Shown: in pieces, positions 19,572 to 30,109 of the stretch | Layout of the letters: every line of letters begins with the position of its first letter | Position numbering within the stretch: position 1 is the first letter of the stretch | The notes under the pieces: model-generated | Databases searched by the model: none | Seen by the model: only the letters and a program-made list of their open reading frames with translations | What the model was told of the DNA's origin: nothing | Assembly: GCA_025617745.1 (NCBI GenBank) | Contig: CM046863.1 | Location: forward strand, 4,660,160 to 4,724,159 | Direction: 5' to 3' | Origin: Heliocidaris erythrogramma | Lineage: Eukaryota; Echinodermata; Echinoidea; Camarodonta; Echinometridae | Length of the DNA stretch: 64,000 nucleotides | Position numbers and translations under genes: made by a program

Positions 19572-22500
19572 TTACGAATAAGTGGATAGCAAATACTTCT
19601 TTAACGAAGCTTTAAAAGAAAAAAGAGATACGGCGTGTTTAATATCATGAGGTAAATTGTTCCAAACATCTGGACCGTGATGTCTTATCGTTTTTTGGGC
19701 TATTATTAATTTTGGATTTGTTAGATGAAGATCTGATGAATGTCGTGTCGGGTAGGAATGGACATCTCTGTTGTAGATAAAAATATTATGAAAGGATATT
19801 GGTGTAGCGTTGGTGGAAAATTTATACATAAATATAGCAGTTTGGTAGGTGTGAATATCGTTAATTTTCAATGTTTTAAACTTATGAAATATAGGATCGG
19901 TGTGGGCTAAGTAATGAGAATGAGAACAGATACGGAGTGCTTTCTTTTGAAGACGCAACATAGTGTCTATATTCATTTTGTTACTATTTCCCCATACTAT
20001 GTTACAGTACGATATATGTGACAAAATAAATGAGTTGTAAAGCATCAATAGCGATCTTTGAGAAAGATAATATTTGAATTTATATAAAATACCTATGCCT
20101 CTTGCTACCAACATGCTAATGTTACGAACGTGACTATTCCAAGTTACATTTGAGTCGATCAATATACCTAAAAATTTTGTTTCATGTTTTTCGGTAACGG
20201 GCATGTCATCAATAAAAATATTATTACGAAATACATGTGTAGAATTAATGTGTTTAAAGTACATGAAGTTTGTTTTGTTTATATTGAGGGAGAGTTTATT
20301 GGATTTAAACCACAATGATAATTTCTTTAGTTCTAGATTCAGAGTTGTAACAAGCATATTTAAATTTTGGTGTGAATAAAATATGTTAGTATCATCTGCA
20401 AATAAAACGTATGTTAGTAAAGGTGATGCATTGACAATATCATTCATATATATTAAAAACAGCAAGGGCCCTAAGATTGAGCCCTGTGGTACTCCACATT
20501 TCACAGTACATATATTAGATGATTTGGATTTGAAATTAACATATTGACGTCTATTATCTAAGTAGTCCTTAAACCAGGAAAGTACGATCCCTCTGATGCC
20601 ATATGTCTTTAATTTACATAATAATATAGCATGATCCATTGTATCGAATGCCTTCGATAAATCCATAAAAACCCCAACAGTGTGCTCCTTTTTTGAAAAT
20701 GAATCGGTTATTTTGTCGTAAAGTTGTAAGATTGCGTAGTCAGTCGAATGATTTTTTCTGAAGCCATATTGGTTGGGAATTAATAATTTATTCATATCCA
20801 AAAAAGAGTATAAACGTTTGTAAACAATTTTTTCAAGTATTTTAGAAAAGGTTGGTAACAACGAGATTGGGCGATAATTTGCGATACGGCATGGGTCATC
20901 TTTTTTAAATATTGGAATTATTTTGGCAAGTTTTAGTGAATTAGGAAAAATTCCCTGGGAAAGAGATAGATTGAAAATATGTGCCAGCGGGGAAGCCAGG
21001 AAATGAATAATTTGTTTTAATAGATATACACTTATTCCATCATGGCCACTAGATTTTGAAGGACTTAGAGATCGAACAATTTCTAAAATTTCATGAACAT
21101 TCGTTGGATTAAAAAATAATGAGTGTTCGGTATGATTATTTAGATATTGTGAAAAATCATTATCATTAGTAACAATCGTTGAGGCCAATTTAGGGCCTAC
21201 ATTAGTAAAATATGTATTAAATGCTTCAGCAATAAGACCATTGTCTTTAATGGAATTTCCATTCTCTAAAAATTCAACATTTTGTATATTTTCTCTTTTT
21301 TTACCTAACATTTCATTAATTGTATGCCATAATGTTTTGTTATTGTCTTTATTGCTTTCAATTTTGTCAGAGAAATACGATTTTCGTGCTAAACGGATAA
21401 CAGAAGTTAACCTATTGCGGTATTTTTTATATTTGTTTTGATGTGCCAAAGTAGGTGATTTAAGTGATATTTTATATAATCTATTACGAGTAAATATTGA
21501 TTTTATGATTCCTTGAGTGATCCACGGTTGTTTATTCTTCTTTTTGCTGGAAGTTATTCTTGTTAGAGGCACATTTTTATCATAATAATAAAGAAGTTTG
21601 TTTATAAATATTTCGTATGAACTATTAACATTTGTCTCATGAAGAACACCTTGCCAACTTTCTGTACTCAAATCTGTTTTTAGGGACTCTATGTTGCGTT
21701 TGGTTTCTTTTCGTCGAGTAATGTGTTCTTTATTTGAATGTTGATGTAAGCGTTTATTATCTGAACATATCGTGAAAATTGGTAGATGGTCTGAAATATC
21801 GTAATATATTATTCCATTACTATCTCTACTCAGCACGTTTGAGAAGATGTTGTCAATTATTGTGTGTGTTGTATTTGTAATCCTCGTAGGTTTGTCAATA
21901 AGAGGTTTGAAAGAAAATGATGATAATAAATTAGTAAAATGTTGCCCAAGGGCAGTGTAAGGCAAAGAGAGATCTATATTAAAATCACCCATGAGGTAAA
22001 TGTCTTTGTTTTCTCGAGATACGGTTTCAAGACATGATTCTAATTTATCTAAAAATATATCAGCTATGTTGTTAGGTGGTCTATAAATTACACCGACTAT
22101 TTTATTTTTATAGTTATCGTTAATAATTTCTATGAATAGGGTTTCTATGCCGTTGATTATAATATCATGCCTCACTTTATAATGCAGATTATTGTGAATA
22201 TAAAACGCAACACCGCCTCCCTTACCATTTTTGCGATCTATATGTTTAAACGTGTAATTCTCAATATCAAATATGGGAGGGGTCGTTGAGTGTAGCCATG
22301 TCTCTGTCAAAGCTATTATAGAAAAAGGAAATGAATTTAATATGGATAAAAATTCATTGAAAGTATCAAAGTTCTTTTGCAAACTTCGGATATTTATATG
22401 TATTACGCTGAAAATTTTTCGTTTACCATTTTGGTTTGTTGAATTAAAAGTAGAAATGAATTCTTTTGCAGTATAGTATTTGCTCTGGGAATTAAATAGT

Positions 22501-22625
22501 TCATCATTTTGGAGTGCTTGGTGCGTGCAAGTGCAGAGAGGTGCATGTAGTGATGTGTCGAATTGTGTGTGTGTGTACATGTTCGCGTATGTGTGACAAT
22601 CAGACAGACTCGGGGCTGGTGGCAA
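19572..22625 (-). CDS. CR1/L2-group ORF2, intact endonuclease-RT
   Basis: The open frame is 1017 codons. It has no ATG at 22625; the first in-frame Met is at 22580 (residue 16). EEP endonuclease: HINIRSL, ALTETWL, GDFNIDL (about 211) and SDHLPIF. RT: RPISLLPTFSKILEKIV, FRKNHSTDYAILQL, the A motif FMDLSKAFDTMDH (about 651), CGVPQGSILGPLLFLIY and FADDTNIF (about 742). The C-terminal module has HSYPTRHSSDLHL and GPDVWNNLPHDIKHA, typical of CR1/L2-group elements. No RNase H. An unbroken frame of this length suggests recent insertion. Confidence 0.92.
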   Translation of the reverse strand: MPPAPSLSDCHTYANMYTHTQFDTSLHAPLCTCTHQALQNDELFNSQSKYYTAKEFISTFNSTNQNGKRKIFSVIHINIRSLQKNFDTFNEFLSILNSFPFSIIALTETWLHSTTPPIFDIENYTFKHIDRKNGKGGGVAFYIHNNLHYKVRHDIIINGIETLFIEIINDNYKNKIVGVIYRPPNNIADIFLDKLESCLETVSRENKDIYLMGDFNIDLSLPYTALGQHFTNLLSSFSFKPLIDKPTRITNTTHTIIDNIFSNVLSRDSNGIIYYDISDHLPIFTICSDNKRLHQHSNKEHITRRKETKRNIESLKTDLSTESWQGVLHETNVNSSYEIFINKLLYYYDKNVPLTRITSSKKKNKQPWITQGIIKSIFTRNRLYKISLKSPTLAHQNKYKKYRNRLTSVIRLARKSYFSDKIESNKDNNKTLWHTINEMLGKKRENIQNVEFLENGNSIKDNGLIAEAFNTYFTNVGPKLASTIVTNDNDFSQYLNNHTEHSLFFNPTNVHEILEIVRSLSPSKSSGHDGISVYLLKQIIHFLASPLAHIFNLSLSQGIFPNSLKLAKIIPIFKKDDPCRIANYRPISLLPTFSKILEKIVYKRLYSFLDMNKLLIPNQYGFRKNHSTDYAILQLYDKITDSFSKKEHTVGVFMDLSKAFDTMDHAILLCKLKTYGIRGIVLSWFKDYLDNRRQYVNFKSKSSNICTVKCGVPQGSILGPLLFLIYMNDIVNASPLLTYVLFADDTNIFYSHQNLNMLVTTLNLELKKLSLWFKSNKLSLNINKTNFMYFKHINSTHVFRNNIFIDDMPVTEKHETKFLGILIDSNVTWNSHVRNISMLVARGIGILYKFKYYLSQRSLLMLYNSFILSHISYCNIVWGNSNKMNIDTMLRLQKKALRICSHSHYLAHTDPIFHKFKTLKINDIHTYQTAIFMYKFSTNATPISFHNIFIYNRDVHSYPTRHSSDLHLTNPKLIIAQKTIRHHGPDVWNNLPHDIKHAVSLFSFKASLKKYLLSTYS

Positions 22626-22639
22626 TTAACACTATTCTT

Positions 22640-22700
22640 CTTTTTATTTCTATGGGGGGAAAAAGTAAAAAGTAAAAAGTAAAAAAAGTAAAAATACATT
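22640..22700. repeat. (GTAAAAA)n short tandem repeat
   Basis: GTAAAAAGTAAAAAGTAAAA upstream (minus sense) of ORF2; possibly the 5' truncation junction of the element. Confidence 0.6.
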
Positions 22701-23456
22701 TTGCAAATAGCTATAGATTTGATGGCGGGAAATAGCTCTAAATTACATTGTTGATAATTCTATGTAGTCAGATTTAAATTATACTTTAGTACTGGTAGGC
22801 CTATAATTAGCTCTACATTAAATAATAACGGTGACGGAAAGGGAAAAGTCGCCTCATAACATAGCCTCATAACATAATCACCAATTCGGGAGATTCCATA
22901 ATAAAAACGCGTGGCGGGTGGCCCGACGAGGCTGATTGAAAGACATCCCATTACAAGTATGTTTCAGCCAGATGATGAACCCGAGTCGTCGAGCCATCCG
23001 CCACCAATCTGACAGGAAGGAAGGTTTGGGAGAGAGAAGAGACAACACAAAAACAAAGAGGGAGAGAGTGAGAACGAGAGAGAGAGAGCGGGGGTATATT
23101 TAGTACAATGGTAACTGGAATCATTTAAATGCCGGTGTAGTTATCTATAGTTATTTTCGAATGTTGGCCAACAGGCTGAATTGTGAGTCCCATTGAATTG
23201 GAGACACTTTGTTATTTAAAAAATGCATTGTTTAACAATAATTAGAATGTAAAAATGAATGACTAATGAATTCTTAAAAGGGTGTTAGGGACAGGCGTAT
23301 AAATCAAGAATACCACAATTCAGACTGTATAATAGGTTAAATTGAGAATAACAGGAATGTTGGCCCTGCAGATGTTTCCTTTCTCAGTATCAAATGATTC
23401 GATACAATATGCACTACAATTACGTCTGAAGAGGGTAAGTAAAACTAACCCGACAT
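22701..23456. other. No gene seen
   Basis: It contains a GA-rich stretch at about 23030-23090. A 17-codon ATG frame at 22964 (MFQPDDEPESSSHPPPI) stands alone without splice support. Confidence 0.45.
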
Positions 23457-25425
23457 AAAATAACCTTCGTAATGCAAAGTGATAATTAACAGTAGCATTT
23501 GTGTATATTCGTAAACATAATTATATTACAGCAATACATTTAAAGAACAAGAGTTGAAAAACATAGAAAATCTAACATTGAGCTTGGGTTGACATGGATT
23601 TTAAAGAAAAAAAAAAAAAAAATTGTAGTAATAAATACGGGGTTAAATAATTTATCATATTTTGAAAGGAAATGTGCAATAAATCTGGGTCTCTCAGCTA
23701 GGGAAAACCTTGCAAAAATTGATTTCAATTTTTTATTTAATACAAAATGAAAATAGAGCTTTACTTTGAAACAGCAACACTATTCTCAGCAACTGTCCTG
23801 TCCTTATCCTGAGCTTAGAGGGCGGTTCACTGATTTGGCAATAGGAGTGCGTTTGCATCCTATCGCAGACTAAACCTTACATAAAATAACCTTCCTGGCA
23901 AAGTAATAATTAGCAGTAGCATTTAGGTATATTCATAAGCGTATATATTAGAGCAACAAATTTAAAGAACAAGAGTAGAAAAACATAGAAAATATAACAT
24001 TGAGCTGGGTTGACATAAATGAAAAAGAAATTGTACTAATAGATACGGGGTTAAATAATGTATCTATTTAGAAGGGGGATGTGCAATAAGTCTGGGCCTC
24101 TCATGCAGCTAGGGAAACCTTGCAAAAATTAATTTCAATTTGTTAATTAATAAAAATGAAAATAAGGCTTTACTTTGAAACAACAATATAATGTTTACAA
24201 CTATTCTCAGCAACTGTCCTGTCCTTATCCTGAGCTTAGAGGGCGGTTCACTGATTTGGCAATAAGGGTGCGTTTGCATCCTATCGCAGACTAAACCTAA
24301 AATAACCTTCGTAGTGCAAAGTAACAATTAGCAGTAGCATTTAGGTATATTCATAAGCATAATGATATTAAAGCAATGCATTTAAAGAACAAGAGTTGAA
24401 CAGAGAAAATATAACATTGACCTTGGTTTGACATAAATGAAAAAGAAATTGTACTATTGAATAAATACGGGGTTAAATAATGCATCATATTTAGAAAGGG
24501 GATGTGCAATAAATCTGGGCCTCTCATGCAGCTATATAGGGAAACCTTACAAAATTTGATTTCAATTTGTTATTTGATAAAAATGAAAATAAGGCTTTAC
24601 TTTGAAACAACAATATAATGTTTACAACTATTCTCAGCAACTGTCCTGTCCTGGTCCTGAGCTTAGAGGGCGGTTCACTGATTTGGCAATAAGGGTGCGT
24701 TTGCATCCTATCGCAGACTAAACCCTACATAAAATAACCTTCGTAGTGCAAAGTAACAATTAGCAGTAGCATTTAGGTATATTCATAAGCATAATGATAT
24801 TAAAGCAATGCATTTAAAGAACAAGAGTAGAACAGAGAAAATATAACATTGACCTTGGTTTGACATAAATGAAAAAGAAATTGTACTATTGAATAAATAC
24901 GGGGTTAAATAATGCATCATATTTAGAAAGGGGATGTGCAATAAATCTGGGCCTCTCATGCAGCTAGGGAAACCTTGCAAAATTTGATTTCAATTTGTTA
25001 TTTGATAAAAATGAAAGTAAGGCTTTACTTTGAAACAACTTAATGTTTACAAATATTCTCAGCAACTGTCCTGTCCTGGTCCTGAGCTTAGAGGGCGGTT
25101 CACTGATCTGGCGATAAGAGTGCTTTTGCATCCTATCGCAGACTAATCCTACATGAAATAACCTTGGTAATGCAAAGTAATAATTAGTGCTCAGTAGCAT
25201 TTAGGCATATTTATAAGCATAATTATATTAAAGCAATTAAAGCAATACATTTGAAGAACAAGAGTAAAAAAAAACATAGAAAATATAACATTGAGTTTGG
25301 GTTGACATGAATGAAAAAGAAATTGTACTAATAAATACGGGATTAAATATTGTATATTTTAAGAGGGAATGTGCAATAAATCTGGGCCACTCAGGACTAA
25401 CGGGCAAAAAATGACCAGAAATCAT
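23457..25425. repeat. Tandem repeat, about 425-bp unit, about 4.6 copies
   Basis: The module AAAATAACCTTCGTA.TGCAAAGT begins at 23457, 23883, 24299, 24731 and, variant, 25155, giving spacings of 415-432 bp. Each unit also has GAACAAGAGT.GAA..ACATAG, ATACGGGGTTAAATAAT, TGTGCAATAA.TCTGGGCCTC and CTGAGCTTAGAGGGCGGTTC. The repeated minus-strand mini-frames (KMQTHPYCQISEPPSKLR) come from the repeat and are not evidence of genes. Satellite or multiplied transposon core; cause unknown. Confidence 0.9.
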
Positions 25426-25980
25426 TTATTTAATCAGATATTTTCGTTCTATATGCCTCCCCCCCCCCCCCCCATCCTCCCACCAGTATCTAACATCGGT
25501 GTGCGTTTTAATATGATATGAATACTGCGACGGACACTGATAATAACCCTATAAAATAGTCGCTCTTAGACAATTATTACTCATTTAGGTATCAGACGAA
25601 ATTTGAGAGCGACGTAGTGTATACTATGATGAATTAGGCCTATTCATAAGTACTTGTATATGTATAACATCGAACGATCATTCTGTGAAATAAGCAAATC
25701 CATCACATTTTATGACACGTGTACGACAATTATTTGAATACTACAAAGTATACAATTTATATTATGAACTAGATTATGAGTAATATTATTTTAATATACA
25801 TGTACAGAATGAATGGGTAATACTTATGCGACATACTGATGAATTGCATAGGCTCACGTATTAATGTTCGTAGGGCTATACATTATATAGACCTAACGAT
25901 GTAATAACTAATTGAGTTGTGTAATTTGCATAGAAATTAATGGCGATGTTCGCTATAAATGATTTGAATATATCCTTACT

Positions 25981-26802
25981 CTATTCTTTGTAGGTTGTCC
26001 ACTCCCTGGCAGTCTTTTCCTTGTACTGGAGCAGAACGTCTGTTCCTTTTACGAAGATCTTAGTTGACATGTTTTTTTCCTTTCTGAGAGTGTAGGCTAC
26101 TGCAGCGAGCTTCCCACGGCGAGCTTTCATACTGGGCGGTAGATCGGTCCTCACAGAAACCCTGGAGCCGGGCCCGGGTTTCGCGCCACTACTGGTCACG
26201 TGACTAGGGGACGACGTGTTGACGCTTCGTGATTGGTTCTCGTAGGCCTCGAGGACACGTTGGCGGTCTTGCATGATGGTGAATTTTGCGATAATGGGAT
26301 CGGGTCCTGGGTCTCTGGCTGCGGCTCCACCGGGAGGTTTCCGTGGTAGTCGATGCGCGTTTGCAATTGTAATAGCTTCGGCCTCCTCCCTCGGTATACC
26401 AAGATCCATAAATACAGTCAGTAGTTTAGAAAAAACGTTTTCTGTTTTGCTTTGGCTTACCCCGTAGAAAAGTAGATTTGATTTTCGCTGGTAGAGTTCC
26501 ATCAAGATTAGTTTGTTTTCTAAAACTGCCATGTCAGAATTGTGTTCCTCTTTAAGTTTTGGGATCTGCACCTTTTCAATATCTAAGGCACGTTTACTAG
26601 TGTCAGATAGTGCAGACTCGATGTCAGAAATCTTACGGTGCATAAGAGATATATCTCCGCGAAGACCGTCAATTTTCCCGCCAAGTACCTCAGATAGCTT
26701 TATGATTTCCGTTTTGATGTCGTTATAGGAGTGTTGAGGGGAGGTACTCGGGTGGGCACCCCTCTCCATGGTCGTAGATCGCGTGCTGCGTGCCAATGAC
26801 AT
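25981..26802 (-). CDS. L1-like retrotransposon ORF1, intact
   Basis: The first ATG is at 26802 (MSLARSTRST), giving about 274 residues; the frame is open upstream to 26928. It has a coiled coil (IKLSEVLGGKIDGLRGDISL), an RRM-like core (YQRKSNLLFYGVSQSKTENV, TIANAHRLPRK, DPIIAKFTIMQDRQRVL), then VSVRTDLPPSMKARRGKLA and a C-terminal domain ending TAREWTTYKE. It is homologous to the ORF1 at 18310-19185. On its strand the intact ORF2 lies 3.3 kb downstream with the 425-bp satellite between them, so both may be parts of one element. Confidence 0.85.
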   Translation of the reverse strand: MSLARSTRSTTMERGAHPSTSPQHSYNDIKTEIIKLSEVLGGKIDGLRGDISLMHRKISDIESALSDTSKRALDIEKVQIPKLKEEHNSDMAVLENKLILMELYQRKSNLLFYGVSQSKTENVFSKLLTVFMDLGIPREEAEAITIANAHRLPRKPPGGAAARDPGPDPIIAKFTIMQDRQRVLEAYENQSRSVNTSSPSHVTSSGAKPGPGSRVSVRTDLPPSMKARRGKLAAVAYTLRKEKNMSTKIFVKGTDVLLQYKEKTAREWTTYKE

Positions 26803-27039
26803 GATGTAAGAACAGATGTCGAGATACGTTGCGTTGTGGAGAGTTGATACGGGATTTTTTGTGTTAATTTGCAGATGATAGAGTAGAATATCAAATTTGC
26901 TGCTAAAAATAACACATTTGCGGTTCAAATTGGGAGATCGAGGAACATTGTATTGGGTGCTGGGTAAATAAGTTTAGGCACCAACCGGAGCTGTCCAAAA
27001 ACACGTCTTCACTCTGTAGCGTCCATGTAGCTTTTTTTT

Positions 27040-27162
27040 GCAAGTGTTGCCTACAAAATGCGCAAAGAAAGAGGTTTGTCAACCAAAATCTCCGTTCAAG
27101 GGGCCGAAGTTATTCTACAGTGGAAAGAGAAAGGTTCATCAACATCCAGAATCGACCACCGT
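27040..27162 (+). pseudogene. C-terminal piece of ORF1, continuation of 18310-19185
   Basis: The plus strand reads ASVAYKMRKERGLSTK followed by ISVQGAEVILQWKEKG, which aligns with the C-terminal domain of the minus-strand ORF1 (AAVAYTLRKEKNMSTK..). It starts just where the plus-strand ORF1 at 19185 broke off (RRG), short by only two or three residues. The simplest reading is one plus-strand ORF1 split by about 7.85 kb. Confidence 0.75.
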
Positions 27163-29460
27163 AAGCTCCATATCAATTTATCTTATCTTAAAAGTTTCAT
27201 TCTTCTATCTGGGCTAAAATGAACCTCACCTTCTGTTTAACAAGCCTCCAGCTGTTCTAATTCTTCAACTAGATATATTTAATCAAATGTCTATGAACAG
27301 AAAGTATATTTCGTGTAGTTCTTTCACATTATAGTAATATCCTGCAATAATATTTTTTTGTCTTGTAGACCAATGACATAAAGCGCCATCTTGAGCGCCT
27401 TCCCCCTCAATATTGTGCCATTCCTAGTTCTTGCTCATGAATAAGTGATTCGGAAAAAAAATTGAGGATGGTCAGCTAGTTCTTACGAGGGTAACCGTGT
27501 TCATATTGTTCGATTCATGTTTTTTTTTTATAGTTGACTTTATTTCACATTCTATCAATATACCAATAATCCAGTAACATGTCTTACTATAAGTGATGCA
27601 AACTGGGCGATTTTATTCCCGCGAACTTGCTAAAAAAAATTTATGCATGCCAAATGAGGGAAACCTGTCATTATAGAGTCAGCTGACTCCCCCGTTAGAC
27701 ATGCCTTGTATTCTACTCTGATTTATGCCAATGTTATGCAAATTGTTTTGCCCATGCAGAGTTCGCTAATACGAGATTCGTGTTGTCATTCCCAGTTTGT
27801 AATATTCACCTACAGTTGCTTAATGCACATTTGATTTTATTTCTAAAAACATTTGTATTCGATTTATACGTAATCAATCTGCAAAGTAGGTATATTTTGT
27901 TGGGTGACAAATTCGCGCCTTTATGTTTCACATTCTATTAACATGACAAGAGTTCAGCATCTTGTTATGTTCTCTTTGTATTTATGCCTTAACAAGTGAT
28001 GCGAATCGGCATCATTCCGCGATTCTCTTCCCACGAACTTGTCATAGGCTAAAGATCATGCATGACTAGAGAGGGAATATAGCGTCAGCTGACTGCCATG
28101 TATATCTTCTTTCACGGATTAAAACAAATTACATTCAACGTCACTTGGTTTAGAGTTCGTGTCAACGAAACCACTACTGTCATTCCGGTCTTAAAGGGAA
28201 ATTAACCTCAGCGTATGAATTAGCTTATTTTGAATGGTGCAGTATATGCCTCTTATTTGATACATGCAATTTCATGTAAAAACACAGGATATAGATATAA
28301 ATCACTATTTTCCAGCCAAGTTATCGTCTGCTAGCAATAATAAGGGGGCTGCCATTACTTTATGTGTACACGAACATATTTTTCATCCCAAGTAAAATTT
28401 CCTTCATCGTTAACTTGTAATTGATTTCTAGAGGACAAATATATATTAGATAAAGTCACATATTCTGAAATGTAAGTTTAGTTTTATATATTTTTTAAAA
28501 GGTCTTAATTTGTTCATAAAAAATATACTTCATAAAAAATATACGTCAAGGACGGAGAATTGACGTCAAGGACGGAGACAATCGTAACAATACCAAAACA
28601 AAGCGAGGAATCTGCTTTACAGGATGGCTATTAGAACTCATGGGTCGTCAATTATCTAGGCCCATGGCCAATAACAATCGTAATACAATCAGAACAAAGC
28701 GACGTATCTGTTGTAAAGGTAGGCTATTATCAATGCATATGGTACCTAATGATCCGTGTCATGCACAAAATGGCAGCCTCCATGGAAAGACGTAGCAGAC
28801 AATAGGTGCATCTAGAATATCACGTGGGGTTAATTGTCCTTTAAATTTTTACTGACAGTTGCGTAATAGTACGGCAGTTCATTTTATTTAATCCAAACAT
28901 TCCTATTCGATTGTGATTGAGAAGGCACACGCAATAAGCCACTTCGGAGATGCAATCTGAGCATGAGCAGATAAAGGTCATCTGTACCAAATTCTAAAAC
29001 CCACTGACACTAATATTCGATATGTGCTCATGAATGTCATGTAATCATTATTCAATTATGCACTAATGGTGCATTCCATGATATCCAGGTGGAAGTATTC
29101 TTTTTAAAGGGGGAAACAAAAGCTATTCATGAGGCACCTCTATCACTCCCAGAGTTATTTTTCTGAAGTGCACATAAAGGGACCCTCCATGTCTAAAATA
29201 TCTGTGGATATTTGGGGTCATTTGTACCATGCACTAACCCCGAACTGGCTTATTGATGCTAATATTCTCTTTACTTGCTAACATTCAGTATTCAGTATCT
29301 CTTTTTGCGTTCAATGTATTCATGCATAACCGAGTGTAGTGTCACTATTAACCGGTCACGTATTATGCTTCATCGAGTATACAGGGTGATTTACGGTGAT
29401 GAAAAAGCTACTTTTATTTTCTGGTTATCTATAGGCCTACAGTAGAATAATAAGTTTAGA
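27163..29460. other. No gene; diverged direct duplication
   Basis: 27543-27700 and 27925-28095 share TTTCACATTCTAT.AA, AAGTGATGC.AA, CG.GAACTTG and GTCAGCTGACT.CC in the same order, an old duplication about 382 bp apart. At 28545-28580 ACGTCAAGGACGGAGA occurs twice. No coding signal. Confidence 0.6.
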
Positions 29461-29489
29461 CAACCATACCCTTATGGAAAGATCACAGT

Positions 29490-30100
29490 GTTACCACACT
29501 ATGTATCACAGTGTGAAACACAGTGTGGATCACAGTGTGGATCACAGTGTGGAACACAGTGTGGAACACAGTGTGGTACACAGTGTCTTGCATGTGGTAA
29601 AACACACGTGTTTAATATGTGATTTTGGGACGTGTGGTAACGCTGTGTATTTACCACATAGTCCACCACACTGTGATATTCACCACATAGTCCACCACAC
29701 TGTGATATTCACCACATAGTCCACCACACTGTGATATTCACCACATAGTCCACCACACTGTGATATTCACCACATAGTACACCACACTGTGAAATTCACC
29801 ACATAGTCCACCACACTGATATTCACCACATAGTCCACCACAGTGATATTCACCACATAGTCCACCACACGGTGATAGTCGCCACATAGTCGCCACATAG
29901 TCCACCACACTGTGATAGTCCACCACATAGTCTACCACAGCGTGATAGTCGCCACATAGTCCACCACATAGTCCATGACACTGTGATAGTCCACCACACT
30001 GTGATATCCACCACATAGTCTACCACAGCGTGATAGTCGCCACATAGTCCACCACATAGTCCATCACACTGTGATAGTCGCCACATAGTCCACTGCACTA
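29490..30100. repeat. Left subterminal array
   Basis: First a run of CACAGTGTGGAN units of 12 bp (29507-29585), then 29-bp units of the type CCACATAGTCCACCACACTG with TGATATTCA, in register at 29653, 29682, 29711 and 29740 and more irregular after 29860. No spacer diversity as in CRISPR. Confidence 0.9.
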
Positions 30101-30109
30101 CAGTGGGAG

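Noticed and set aside
22964-23017. Short ATG frame MFQPDDEPESSSHPPPI
   Set aside because: Seventeen codons, no donor site in reach and no partner exon; could be a first exon but cannot be supported.
29640-30100. CRISPR-like regular array
   Set aside because: 29-bp units follow each other without unique spacers and the genome is eukaryotic.
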